DNA of 64,000 nucleotides from Trametes villosa (lineage: Eukaryota > Basidiomycota > Agaricomycetes > Polyporales > Polyporaceae): NCBI GenBank assembly GCA_002964805.2, contig PUDQ02000113.1, positions 62,001-126,000 of the forward strand, in the 5' to 3' direction. The position numbers and the translations under genes are program-made. The notes under the pieces are model-generated. The model was given only the letters and a program-made list of their open reading frames with translations. It was not told where the DNA came from and searched no databases. Positions 22,629 through 34,400 of this stretch are shown here, piece after piece; the first letter of the stretch is position 1; each line of letters opens with the position of its first letter.

Positions 22629-22926
22629 GATGTCGATTCGCGAGGGGAAAGTGAGCTGTCTACTGCGCTTTGTATGAATACACTGTACCATTATTGTGCT
22701 CGTATCGTTGGAATCACAATTGCTCTTGCATCCTAGAACTCCCTGTTGTGAACGGACATCGGATGTCAAGGTATAAACCGGTAGGCAGATGAGTCTACAA
22801 CACCATGTTAGTATCATTTGTACCTACCTGCTCTTCATAGTGTTATGTGTCTCTGAGTCAACGACACCCGAGTGGAGGGAATCAACCAGCACACAAAGCA
22901 TACATAGCACAAGATATTTACACACA
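22629..22926. other. Short convergent intergenic region
   Basis: 298 bases between the 3' ends of two converging genes. Presumably overlapping or abutting 3' UTRs; nothing else seen. Confidence 0.4.
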
Positions 22927-24307
22927 CTACGCGCCGATGGTCGGCTCAATCTCGCCAAGGAGCATCGTCGCATCCTTGCTGCCCGTCACAACTACTGCAC
23001 GTTAGGACAAAATTTTGGGTATGAGAAACGGAGAGCGTACCAATAGGCTCCTTCGGGTGGAAGTCGACCGCAGTTACCGTTCCCTTGTGGCCAGGCAACT
23101 ATGCGGAGACGGTCAGAACGTTTGCAACAAGTATGGAAGAGAAGCGCGCACCTTATACAGGACCTTTCCGCTCTCGACCTCCCATATGCACACTGTGCGG
23201 TCGGCGCCACCGACACCCACTCGCCGCCCGTCGTCGTCCTTGCTCCACGCCCCGCGAAGGAGTGTGTGTTCAAAGCCGGCAGGCGCGCCCATCAAGACGC
23301 GGTGTATCCGGTTGGGCGATGGGGAAAATGGCCGCACGTCATGGATGATAGTTTGGGAAGAGAAGGAGGGGGAGAGAAGGAAGTTACCGTTCGGCGAGAG
23401 GGAGAGGGATGTGGGGGTGTCGGTGTGGCCCATGAGCGAGTACACCTCCTCGTTCTTGCGGAAGTCGATCACCTACACTCTCCGGTCAGTTTGGGCTTTC
23501 TCGTTTCGAAAACGGATGACGGGGGCGTACGTGGATCTCGTTGTCCAGCGCGCCGGCATATATACTTGCGCCGTCCGCGCTCCAGCAGACGGAGGTGACC
23601 GGGCATCCTAGCTCAAACACGCTCACAGGCTGTTTCGGTCCCTCATCGCCGCCCTCCCACACGCGAACGGTACCGTCGTCAGCGCCGGTGACGACAAGCT
23701 CGACGCCGGCCCCTCCTGCGAGAGTCCTATCGAGGGAATTAATGATTCCACCGTGCGCGCGAAGTTTACGCACACGCTGGCCGGTGGTGAGGTCGGTGAC
23801 ACTGAGGGAATGGTCGGCGGAGACAGTATAGAGGACTTGGGAGGCGAGAGACCATTGCAGGTCAAGGATGGGGGCTTTGTGGAGGTTGGCGATGAGGCCA
23901 TAGTTCGTGTTCGGGGAATAGGTGCGCCATAGTGCTGTAGGGCATATGTAAGCCATTTTATAGCTTTGGGGGTGACGAAACTGGCACTCACAGACGCTCC
24001 TGTCTGCTGAACATGCTGCGATGTTTTGGCCAGTAGGGTCGAACCTACAGCTCAAGATTTCTGCCTACAAGTGATGCATGAGCGCGCGTGCAGTATAGTG
24101 GCACGGCCTACATACACCATGAGATCCCGAGAGGCTGATGATAGGAGCCTCCAAGCTGCTGGTACGCTTGATGGTGCGAATGAGGCCTTGTTCCCTCTCG
24201 TTATTCGAGGAAGAGATGGCAATTTGGGTGTTTGGTGCCGGGGATCCCGAGCGCGCGCGCTTTATGAGGGCACCGCCTGGCGGTGGAGACGCGCCGCGTT
24301 TTGACAT
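22927..24307 (-). CDS. U5 snRNP 40 kDa WD-repeat protein (SNRNP40/Spf38)
   Basis: Minus-strand, six exons: 24118-24307, 23992-24060, 23531-23934, 23152-23472, 23041-23098 and 22927-22994, giving 369 aa. A short N-terminus (MSKRGASPPPGGALIKRARS) is followed by seven WD repeats. Recognisable pieces are EILSCRFDPTGQNIAACSADRSV, LTTGQRVRKLRAH, VVTGADDGTVRVW and VGGADRTVCIWEVESGKVLYK. The C-terminus VVTGSKDATMLLGEIEPTIG is characteristic of the U5-40K family. In the spliceosome it contacts Prp8 and Brr2 in the U5 snRNP core. It is absent from S. cerevisiae but present in S. pombe (Spf38), so retention here is normal for intron-rich fungi. Divergent from the Rax1 gene. Confidence 0.93.
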
Positions 24308-24855
24308 CTTGAACGGTGAGCGGGACAGCAGCGACGGTGAGCGCGGGTACGAGGACGATGAGCGAACGAGCAAACGCGACTCGCGAGCAGACGCGCGCGC
24401 TGGTTCGCGTAGGCGCCGACAGCCACAGCGGGGTCCCAACATACAGGCTCCGCTCGTCCGCAGAGGCGCCCAGGGGCCGCGGCGGGATCTGAGATGAGGA
24501 TGATCGGTGACGCTACTTGTCCTCGACCGAGCAGGCTCGACGCTCCCTACGGTGCACATCCCGGTGGGACTCTCTTTCTCGCGACTGGGCTTGCATGGGA
24601 CTTTCGCTGCTTAATGAGAGTATCGAAAGCAAGAGCTTGTAGTGTGTCTTTGTACTGACGGATGGTACGGACTGGCTGGGATGGCTGCGGTGGCCTGGGT
24701 TCTGCTTCCGGGTGACAGCTCCCCCCTGCTTCCGCTCTCCTGTCCCATGGTATCCCGTAAGGTTGGAGAACCCAAACAGACAGCGTACGTCCTACTGCAC
24801 CCACGCTGGCTATCCTCTCCGCCTCGCCTTGTCCCTGTCTCCCCCCTCCACCTCC
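24308..24855. other. Bidirectional promoter region (U5-40K / Rax1)
   Basis: 548 bases between two divergent start codons. Pyrimidine-rich toward the Rax1 side. The frame of Rax1 is open upstream to 24712, but the extension has no family-like sequence. No RNA gene seen. Confidence 0.45.
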
Positions 24856-26677
24856 ATGTCGCGACCGACGCCTGCACGCGCCCGGGCCTCCTCGACATAC
24901 ACTTCCGCTCTCTCACGCTACGCTGCAAAACTCAGCAGACGACGCCTCTCGCACATCTCGCTCGCTAATATCCTTGCTGGCCATACCTGCTCACCCATTG
25001 GGCTTTCTGACTTCGAGGCCTACCTCGCCCTCAAGGAACACTCGCTTGAGAACCTCCACTTCGCTTTATGGTACCAGAGCTATCGGAAGCGCTACCTTGC
25101 GCTTGCTTCTTCTTTGCCTCAAGCCCGCCCGCAACAACACTCCAAGAGTGATTCCTTCCACTTTCCCATATCAACTCCGGCACGAACAGCCCAGCGCATA
25201 TCGGAGACCAGGCGACAGTCCGAGGCGTCATCGTCCTTGAGCTCGTCTCCCACCGACTCAACATTTTCCGTCGACTATGGATCTTCCTCTCGCCGTGGCT
25301 CGGCAGTACCTCCACCTTCCCGGACCTCCCCCCACCCCTCACAACTACCCGCTCTCCCTTATACCTCGACCTTCAACTCCTTCACGGATGATGCCGCCCC
25401 TCACAAGACCTCGCCTATGAGGTCTCTACAGGTCGAGTGCGCTCGCGCCACCGCCACATTCCTCACACCCAACTCCCCAGAAGAGCTCATGCTAGATGCG
25501 GAGGTACGGGACGCTCTTCTGCGGGAGCTGACATGGAGCATACACCCCGACGCCTTCCTGTCTGTGTACGAGAGCGTGGTCGAGGCGCTGGAGACTTTCA
25601 GCCTCCCACGATTCCTGGAGCATGCCTCGGCGAACATCAACTCCCCCAAGCAGATCTTCTGGTACGCCGTTGGTATCTTCGACATGCTTCTCGCCATCGC
25701 ACTCGCTGTCTCCCTCATCATTCTGCTTCCGCGTGGGATGAGTGAGGCGTCGCGAAGGGCATGGAGGCTCATCGCAGTACCGCTGTTTTCTCTCGGCAGT
25801 ATGCAGGCGTATTCTGCGTGGAGAGGGTAAGTGCCGTTTCTTTATCTGCTGTCCTCTCGCTCATATTGGATTTCCAGGTTCTGCAGCGAGGTCTGGGGTC
25901 GAGGCAATACTCAGATACGAGTATGGGAGTTGGAAGAAGCCGAGCCAGGCGCCGCATCCTGCAGTTCCTCGCCGTGGCTGGCTCTCTCGACAAGAAGCCC
26001 ACCCGTTACCCCTGGCGAGGAGAGGACTATTGTTCTCTCGAATGTGTATGAGGACGAGCGCGAAGGCCGTGCTTCTTGCCAGTGCTCGCTGCGTTCATCC
26101 ACGTCGACAACGCCGAAGGCCCAGACCTTCACACCCGATGCGTATGACGATACAGCAGCCACCCCAGGCCCCGACTCCCCCGGGATGATCGGGCGAACCG
26201 CCTGCGGGTCCAGGTGCGACAAGCAGCGCAAGGCGAGCCACATCCGCATCGACACCTACACCTCCCCCGTCGACGCATCTTCCTCCCAATGCGGCTCCGG
26301 CGAGTGCGAAACCACCCCCGCACCGCTCTTCGACCATTGGGGCTGGGAGACCCCAGCGCGCGGCGGGTCCGCGGGCACGGCGAAGGGGTGGACGCACGGC
26401 GTGAAGTTGAGCCGGGAGGCCGCGCGCGCGAGCGCGAGGGCCGAGTTCAGGCGGCCGCCTGTTTTCGGGCCCGAGCGGCCGGTGCTGGACCCGCACATCC
26501 GCGCGGTGCACCGGGCGGTCATGCGGGATATGCTGGTGGCGGGTTTCGTGTGCACTTCGGTACGTGCTGCCCTCTGCGTTCGTGTGGTAATGGGCAGATA
26601 GCTGATGGTGTTTGTGTTGCGTTGGGCAGGTGTTCACTGTGGTCATACTCGCGGTGCCCGGCGCGCGGAGGTCTTGA
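24856..26677 (+). CDS. RAX1: RGS-domain membrane protein of the Rax1 family
   Basis: Exons 24856-25826, 25878-26559 and 26630-26677, giving 566 aa. The N-terminal RGS-like domain (about residues 35-290) begins SLANILAGHTCSPIGLSDFEAYLALKEHS (read in two pieces), continues NLHFALWYQSYRKRYLAL and ends with SIHPDAFLSVYESVVEALE, split by a long Ser-rich insertion. Membrane segments follow: FWYAVGIFDMLLAIALAVSL, RLIAVPLFSLGSMQAYSAW and, across the last intron, MLVAGFVCTSVFTVVILAVP. Between them lies a long polar loop. In yeast Rax1 acts with Rax2 in bud-site selection; in hyphal fungi the family is tied to polarity and G-protein signalling. The tiny last exon was placed because it completes the final membrane helix in frame. 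Confidence 0.85.
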
Positions 26678-27453
26678 CTGTGGGGTTGTACTTTGGTCTG
26701 CTTGTATATCTGTGCTCGGACTGGGTTCTTGGACTTGGGGATGTATTACTGGGTGGTTGTAGACTAGATCCGCTGCATATTATACATTATTGGAGCTATA
26801 TCTCATGAGTGAGCTGATGCATTATGAACCGACGATTGCTGGTATGCACATGGTGCGACGCATCAGCGGATCCGCAAGGTAAAACGAGAAGGAAAGTTGC
26901 AAAAAGGATAGTTCCCTACGAACCCGAGGTTCATGTATGCTGAAAAATTCGGAATGTGGCATTGAGGTAAGGGTGGTACACGGAATCCCCTAGTAAAAGG
27001 CGAGGGGATTGTTTGTTGTACCACCCTCTGCCACTGACTTCCGGTGCTGATGGTACCTGCCCCGCATCAAAGTTATGCATTTGGCTCGTCTTGCAGGTTA
27101 TTCGTGCTGTTCTCTCCTCACGTCTCCTCCCTCTATGCCAGTTTACCATCATTAATTGATCCTTCATGGTGTGTTCGACATTCGAGCCAGCTACGCTGCC
27201 TATAGTGACCCGAGGGCAACGTCAATAGCACGGTCCTGATCGCGATGCCTAGGATGTCGCGCCTTGGTTAGGGTTAGCAATATAGGGACGCGTCCTGGTC
27301 ACCTGATCGCGACAATTTCTGCAAATCGATTCAATTTGTCGAGTCAAGCTCCTCCTCTGCCTCTCCACTCCCTACAGCACTCCTCGATCACCCCAGCCGC
27401 TACACGCAGGATCCTCCTTGTTTTTTCAGCTTTAAGATACATCCCTGGTAGCC
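26678..27453. other. Intergenic region, nothing recognised
   Basis: 776 bases between Rax1 and MTD1, both plus-strand. A/T content rises in 26750-27200, as for a 3' UTR and spacer. No RNA gene or repeat found. Confidence 0.4.
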
Positions 27454-29068
27454 ATGGCATCCGAAGGCAAGGGCCTCCTCCTGAAAGCGGACCCGATCGC
27501 GAACACCTTCCGGGACGAGATCAAGTCCGCGCTCTCCGCCGCGCCGCGCCCGCCCAAGCTCGTCGGAATCCTTGCCACCGCCTCAGCACCTAGCAAATTC
27601 TACGCCGAGTTCACGAAGAAGCAGTGCGACGCGCTCGGCGTTGAGTTCGTGCTTCGCAAGGTCGGCGCCGCCGAGGACGAGGCACTGGCCCCGGGCGAGG
27701 GTGTCGAGGAGGCGATCATCGAGGCGAACGAGGATGAGGGCGTGGATGGCATCATGGTATGTTTGTTGTACGGGGGCTTTTCCCGACGTGTGTGGGATGT
27801 TTATACCTGTGTATGTTCGTGTATCCTAGGTGTATTACCCCATCTTCGGAGTGCAACAAGTACGTCTGTGTGACCTAAGATATTTGAGATCTTAGCTAAG
27901 AGCATGTGCGAACGCGTTTAGGACCACTACCTGCAGCAGGTCTAGCCGCATTACCACCATGTTATACCACAGGGGTCCCCTAACAGGCCTCCGTGTCTAG
28001 ATCGTCTCTCCATACAAGGACGTTGAGGGCTTGAACTTCAAGTTCCACTACAACCTCTACCACAAGTCTGCTGAGCTACTTTCTGATATCCGCATACCAT
28101 GCTCATGGCTCCTGTGTGCATCGCCAGCATCCGCTTCTTGGACCCGAAGACGCTCACGTCCTCCCTCCCCGCCACTGCCGATGCTCCGCCCGCAGTCAAC
28201 GACGAGCCCCCGGCGGGCCATGTCAAGTCCATTCTCCCGTGTACGCCCCTCGCTGTCGTCAAGTCGCTGGAGAACATCGGCGTGTACAACACGATCCTAC
28301 CTTACGGCGATCGTGCATATGGAAAGACCGTCACCGTCATTAACAGGTACGTCTGTGCACTGTCAGCTGTAGCTGTCCGCTGGTAGCGTGGCTTGAACGT
28401 ATGCGCAGGTCAGAGGTTGTCGGCCGCCCACTTGCGGCGCTGCTCGCGAACGACGGCGCGCGCGTGTTCTCCGTAGACATCGACTCCATCCAGGTGCGTA
28501 CGCACTCGCCCTCTCATAGTATACCTGCTGAGACCACCCGCGTGCACGATGCAGGAGTACACGAAGCGCCCCCGTCAGAGCGCGGACGAGCGCAAGTACC
28601 ACCCGCGGCACGTCGTGCACCCTACGGCGCTCTCGCTCGAGCAGTGCCTCGCGCTCTCGGACGTCGTCGTCTCCGCCGTGCCGAGCGCGGCGTACAAGGT
28701 CAGGACCGCGCACCTCAAGGACGGCTGTGTCTGCCTCAACGTCGCTGCGGACAAGAACTTCGAGGCGGACGTGCGCGAGAAGGTGCGTAGTTTTGCTTTC
28801 GTTTTTTTCGCGCAGTCTGCTTCCGGTCCATGGCGGTGAATGCTGCGTGGGCGCGGCGGGTGTGGGATTGCGCCGGGCTGACGTCCGGTGGTGCGGCAGG
28901 CATCGGTGTACTTGCCTACGATCGGCAAGGTGACGATTATGATGCTGCTGAGGAACTTGTGAGTGTCGCACTTATCGGAGGCTTCTGCTGGCACTGATGC
29001 GCCGGTGTGTCATACGTAGGCTGCGCCTGCAGCAGTACCGCCAAATCGTCAACGCGCCCTCATCATAG
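27454..29068 (+). CDS. MTD1: Methylenetetrahydrofolate dehydrogenase [NAD+]
   Basis: Nine exons: 27454-27756, 27830-27859, 27922-27939, 28001-28065, 28128-28346, 28409-28493, 28555-28782, 28900-28958 and 29020-29068, giving 351 aa. It oxidises 5,10-methylene-THF to methenyl-THF with NAD+ in the cytosol, linking one-carbon units to purine synthesis. Visible family motifs are KFYAEFTKKQCDALGVEF, VYYPIFGVQQDHYLQQIVSP (three exons joined) and YKDVEGLNFKFHYNLYHNIRFLD (read across a junction). Later come VGRPLAALLANDGARVFSVD (cofactor site) and SAVPSAAYKV. Two exons encode only 10 and 6 residues. The donors at 27940 (GTCTAG) and 28066 (GTCTGC) are weak but required by frame and family fit. Confidence 0.92.
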
Positions 29069-29941
29069 GGGAGTCGCCACCACAAAAGATAGATTGGCTG
29101 AGCAGAGCGGATAGAAGTGTACAAGGTGTATTATTGCAACAAAACATCGGACCATCGTGGCGGTCGTGATCCTGTAGACGACTTTCACCGCATGTCGTAG
29201 AGGAAGTAGACCATGCAGCGTGACTTGTGCGGCGTGCATGCGCGGAATTATACCGCGCGAGGGCATGTCAGCACCTCTTATGCTGCCAGTCCGTGAGTGC
29301 CGAATGCCACGATATCTGACGGCGGTGATAGTGCGTGACAGCTGTTATCAAATCGATAGGCCCCTTCAAAAATCGTCGCACGCAGTTGCTTTGGGGCGGA
29401 GACGCGGAAAACGCGCGTCTATCAACGCGTAACTCCGCGTACCTGCCTCCGCCGCGCGCCTCGGGGGCGTGCGCCACAGAGCCTCACCAAGGCAGCGCAG
29501 GCGCCTGCCCCACGGGGAATCTCCGCCGCGTCTGAGTCCCAACCGCCAAAATGCGATTTTTCCACGGGGGGCCTATCGATTTGATAACAGCTGGAAGGCT
29601 ATCGACGAGTATTTTGATAGCATGATACGGCTGCTGAGTACAAAATTGAGGCTTCCGAACCAGGAACCTCAAACACTATGATCAGACAAGCCAGTCAGCT
29701 TTACAGCATACGCATCCCAAGGCACGACGATGCGTACCTAGTTTTCACCCCTTCCCTTCGGTTCGAGTGCATATGATTGACTGTGGTATATATTACTACT
29801 AATATCTCGCGCCAGACCGCTGCGCGGCTCCTTGAAAGCTATGTGAGAGATGAGATGTACTATTACTGTTATCGCTGCGCCGAGGCCCTGTCTATTAGTC
29901 CGCGTGTAGATACTGAGGGTGGAGAGAAAGAGGGAGAGCAG
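29069..29941. other. Intergenic region with inverted-repeat element
   Basis: 873 bases between the 3' ends of MTD1 and ORM1. It contains the inverted-repeat element at 29339-29593 and a small hairpin (arms about 29647-29656 and 29663-29671). The rest shows no gene. Confidence 0.5.
29339..29593. repeat. MITE-like element with 26-bp perfect terminal inverted repeats
   Basis: Bases 29339-29364 and 29568-29593 are exact reverse complements of each other (26 of 26; arm begins CAGCTGTTATCAAATCGATA). Pairing continues imperfectly inward for about 15-20 bases (an AAAAATCG block on each side) and outward to a GATAG/CTATC pair near 29327-29331 and 29599-29603. The core is GC-rich and codes for nothing convincing. 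The size (255 bp) and structure resemble a miniature inverted-repeat transposable element. No clear target-site duplication was found, so the class is open. Confidence 0.6.
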
Positions 29942-31043
29942 TCACAGGCGCCGTTCCACCTCGCTGACGGTGATTGGCGGTATCGCGACGTTGCCGCGCG
30001 AGGGCGTCGCATAGCCGGAGCGGGGGAAGCTGGGCGTCGTCGGAGTGCCCACGCCGGACGGCTCGTCGTCGACCATAAAGCGCACGCGATAGCGGTGGAA
30101 CTGCAAACGGCACACGTCAGCATGCGGCATGCAGACTGGGCGCAGCGGCGCCAAGGGGGGATGAACGGGGAAAGAGCCCTTACCGCTGGGAGCTTGGGAA
30201 TGAGGACGAAGATTAGCGCGGTGAGGTTTACTGCGAACAGCCACGGGTTGTAATTGGTGTAGTGTGTCGAGGCGAGGAACCTAGCGCGACGCAGCACGAC
30301 CGCCGACAAAACGGAGAGACAGACGTCAGCTAATATTTGACGGAGGGCGTGCCATGATCTGGTGGCGTGATTTTGTAGGGACGCACAGTGCTATAGGCAT
30401 AATCAACAGCCATTTCTTTGCGGGGGTGTATTGCGCGCCCTCGTCGATTTGTTCCCACATCGTGAGGTTGTCGTATACGCCACCGTGGAGGTCCGAGTGG
30501 AAGGGAATCCCCGTGACATAGTGAAACATCAGATAGGACAGCTGGAAGAGCGGGCTCGCGTGAGCATGGGATCATGGGCGGCGCATCCGCGCCCGGTCGG
30601 AGGGTCACACGTACGCTGAGGTAGAGTAGGTTGACGAGTGTCCAGCTGACCTCCTGGCGCATGCCGGGGATGGTGTCGATGACTACCTTCCCGGCGAGGA
30701 TGAGGACGAGGTGGATAACCCATGCACCTATATGTGGCACATTTTGTCAGTCACTCTTTCAATGCGATCACAAGAAGCATACAAGGGCGTGGTGATGGTA
30801 CATTGGAGGGGGAGGTTGAAAAGAACAGTCCGAAGAGGAACGGAAGTGAGACAGACCTTTCCGGTTCACCCACTCCGCATTCAAGTTGTCGTATACGCCC
30901 TGGTCTAGGGCTTCTTCCTGCGACTCCTCGCCAAGCTTCTCAATCTTGACGATGCTGCTACTACGATCACGGCCGACGCGAACTGAGAGGCCGGGGCTGC
31001 CGGACTTCGGGCTGAGCGTGGACGACGTCTTAGTGGTGGCCAT
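29942..31043 (-). CDS. ORM1: ORM1/ORMDL family sphingolipid regulator
   Basis: Minus-strand, five exons: 30857-31043, 30615-30727, 30387-30541, 30184-30280 and 29942-30100, giving 236 aa. After a Ser-rich cytosolic N-terminus comes the very conserved block: NLNAEWVNRKGAWVIHLVLI, DTIPGMRQEVSWTLVNLLYL, SYLMFHYVTGIPF, YDNLTMWEQIDEGAQYTPAKKW, TNYNPWLFAVNLTALIFVLI and HRYRVRFMV. These give the usual ER membrane helices. ORM proteins inhibit serine palmitoyltransferase in the ER and are relieved by phosphorylation of their N-terminal Ser residues; the Ser-rich start here (SSTLSPKSGSPGLS) fits that. The Pro/Ser-rich tail after VRFM is longer than in yeast. Divergent from the Virilizer-like gene. Confidence 0.95.
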
Positions 31044-31429
31044 CCTGCTGGTTAACGTGCTCACGAGCACAGAGAGGGTCCTGGGGAGAGGTTGTGGTAG
31101 CAGAAGGCAAGGTGCGCGAGCGAGACGAGGGGGGAAAAGAGGGCGGAAGATGGTGCGATGGGAGGAGGAGAGTCTGTCGTCGTGGCCTTTCTCTTCAAGT
31201 GTGTGCCGGACCTCGTAGGCGCCCATAAGGTGCTGCGCCAAGCAGGGGAAGCGCTTAATTTCCTATTCCGTGCCTCGATGTCATTGCTTCCCTCACGAAG
31301 CGCGGCTCTATTCACGCCCTCTCTCCCCTCGATACCCTCCTCCGCTCAATCCCCCACTCTCTCCGCTGCTGTCGCACATACTCGCAGACTGTAATCTAGT
31401 GCCGGCGGCCTGCTAAGGACTGTGCAAAT
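31044..31429. other. Bidirectional promoter region (ORM1 / Virilizer-like)
   Basis: 386 bases between two divergent ATGs. No TATA box is obvious; a pyrimidine-rich tract near 31320-31360 precedes the Virilizer-like gene. Confidence 0.45.
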
Positions 31430-34400
31430 ATGGTGCTTCTGCAGTGGTGCACTCTTGAACCTTCCGAGAAGGGTGGCTTGGCTGCAATCCGCTTCTCATC
31501 CCCCGTACGCGTTCACTCCATTCGCATCTTCCCTGCAGGCGCGAAACCGTTCTCACAATGTCCTGACATAGTAAGGTAAGCATTTAACCTCAATTAGTGA
31601 ATATTCTCTGTCGCTTATGTCTAGTTGTAGTCGGACAGAACCTCAAGCCTTCTTTCTGGATGTGTACTTCAACGCCCAACCCCTCACCCCGCCGGATGCG
31701 AAGGAGAGGCCCAAGCACTCGAACGCGCTCGTACCAACATCTATTGCCTATGCAGGTGGCCAGACAGACTTCTCTGTAGACATGGGCTCGGAGGTCGGTA
31801 CATGAAGTCGCTCGCGTGAGAAGGTACTGACGCGTAATCCCAGCACGCCACGCGTCTCATGATAGTCAAGGGCGAGTTTGACGCGGTCTCGCTGGCCATT
31901 TACGGGGAAGTGGTGACAGAGGCCCCCACTACGCGTTCGACATACGAGCCACGGCCTCTACCTGCGATTGCGCCCGCCCCTGTCCCTCCGGCTCTCGACC
32001 CTGCGAACATGCGCGACCCTACGCAGCTTGCTCGTCAACTGCTGAAGCTCATACCTGACTCTCCGGACTTGGAACTTGTCATACGCCTGATCTTCTGCTT
32101 GAAGCCTTCCAATGACGACTGGGACTTGCCGGACTTCCCGTATCTACACCCTGACCTGGAGAGCACGGACGAGGAGTTTGACCTAGAGAAAGCCCTCAGG
32201 TTGACTGCGCGTCCGGTACCAGACAATGTATCTACCGGGGTTGTGGCAAGCTTCGCTCAGAAGGTCGCGCAGTGCGTCAATCCGAAGGTGAGTATTTGCA
32301 CTCACTGCGCTGAAATGGTTCTCAAATCAGGAGCTGTAGGACAAGGATATCAACCAGGCATATCACGTTGCTAGCATCCTCTGCAATGTCGCCTCTCAAC
32401 ATCCCAGCTTGGCCCAGAAGCTCTTGGTTTGTCTGGATCCTTCATATGATCCGAACATGCTAAACAATAAAACAGGACGCAATAGATTTGTCGGACGTCT
32501 TTGATTGCGCAACCATCGACGACGAAACCACAGTTCTCAGACTATCATATGCAGCCGCCAACCCGGATATCGCGAGGAAGCTAGCTTCGTCTACGCTCTG
32601 CGACCTAGTATCACCGCTCGCAAGCGATCTCAATACGGACGGGGATATGCGTACTGCGGCAAGGCATCTTCACAGTAGGACACTCGGATGGGAGACGCTA
32701 GAAGACGCATTCTCTAACACACAAGGCGACTTCATATCGGCGGCCGAGATGCTCAAGGACGTAGGCACGGAGGAGCAGGCATTTGGTATTTGGCTGGAGT
32801 CGATGGTCGCCCACCCCAAGGTCGTGTCTAGCCTTGCAGAAAACCCCGTGTTGTCTGTACCGCTACCACGACTCTTCTCGCACCGATCGGCAGACACCCC
32901 TCCCTCCCAGGACGAGTTTGTGGCGTTCGTGAGAGCGTATGTTGGCGTAGCTTGTGTTTTGGCAGTGTATGCATGGTCGGACAGTCTGCCTGACGAGCGG
33001 TGCCGGGCACGGGTGCTGAGCATCCTGCGGTTATGGCAAGAAGTCGATGGGTACAGAGAGGTATGATTAGTTTCTAATTACTACTGACGTATACTCATAT
33101 CTGGCTGTCCAGATCGTCAACCACATCCTCCTCCTGCGCCAAATGACATTCCGCCTGGAGTGCATGACCGACCACGACCCACCTACCCAGTCCGGCATCG
33201 ACGCGGAACACATCCTCGTGGACCTCGCGAAAACCCCAGAAGCCATGCTGCGGCCCAACTTCGTGAAGTGCATCCTCAACATCGGCACCGCCACCTCGTT
33301 CATCACCGACGACGAGCGATCCTCCATGCGGCAGGCGGCCTTTGTTGCAGACGACGGGTTTGGGGGTGCGGTCGACGAGCTGCTGCGCCCAGTGGTCCGC
33401 CCTCCCACGTTTGGCAGCTTGCGGACGCTCCGCGTGGCGCTGGCCATGATGCACCGCGAGCTGGACGAGGACGACGATTCGCGCGTACTCGACGACTTCT
33501 GGGAAGAGGCCAAGTGCAGCCTCACTACCTGCCTCGGCGACCTTCTCTCGCCCATTGTCGAGGAGATCCGGGACCAGTTCTCCCTGACTCAGCGTCCACC
33601 TCCGCGCAGAGGGCAAGACGTCGTTGCACAGCTGTTCTGGACGGCCGACGACATCTTGCGCTTGTTCCAGCGGCTGCTGCACACACACCCTCTTCCCTCC
33701 CGCATGCTCCGCGCGTTGACGACCAATGTGGCGGACGTCTTCGCGTGCACCGACGCGGCAGACATGCGCTACTCCCAGTCTGGCCAGCCGTCCCTAGCGG
33801 CGCAAGACACCAGGCAGTCCTGCATCGCGCTCATCCGTGCCCTGAGCAAGCAGCCTCCCATCGCTTCGGGCGCAAAGCCGGGCGCGCAAATCGTCCTTCG
33901 CGACCTCCTCGAGCACGGCCTCCACAGCAACGGCCTCGACCCCACGCACCACCTCCTGCAGGTCTTCTGCCTCATCGACTACCTCCTGCCCTCCGAAGAC
34001 TGTGCGGACGGCGAGCGCTCGCTCTGGGTGCAGAGCGTCTTCCCGACGTGCCTGAAGGAGCTGTGGACGTTCTGCCACGCGCTCGACACGGAGAACAAGG
34101 TGCACTTCGTCCGCCGCCTGTCCGCGCTCGACCGGGGGACGATCGGCGTCGGCGAGTGGCTACTCCTCGAGGAGGTGAAGGACGTCTCGCGCGCAGTCCA
34201 GGCGCTCCGGGATGACGGCCTCTCTGACCAGAAGCGCCGCATCACGCAGAACCAGATCTCGCTCTTCTTCCGGTTCTTCGCGGACATCCTGCAGAGCTCG
34301 TCGGGTCAGTGGTGCATCGACAGCCTCGCGGCCACCGAGGAGGCGCCACACTTGCTCGCCTCGGCGTTGGCTGCGTTGTTCGACCAACATCTGGTGCCGC

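Noticed and set aside
24712..24855. N-terminal extension of the Rax1-type protein
   Set aside because: The extra residues are unlike the family and the ATG at 24856 directly precedes the basic start expected.
29640..29790. tRNA- or SINE-like GGTTCGA B-box-like sequences
   Set aside because: No cloverleaf can be drawn: the bases around the GGTTCGAG at about 29760 and the GGTTCGG on the minus strand do not form a T-arm with acceptor and D-arms.
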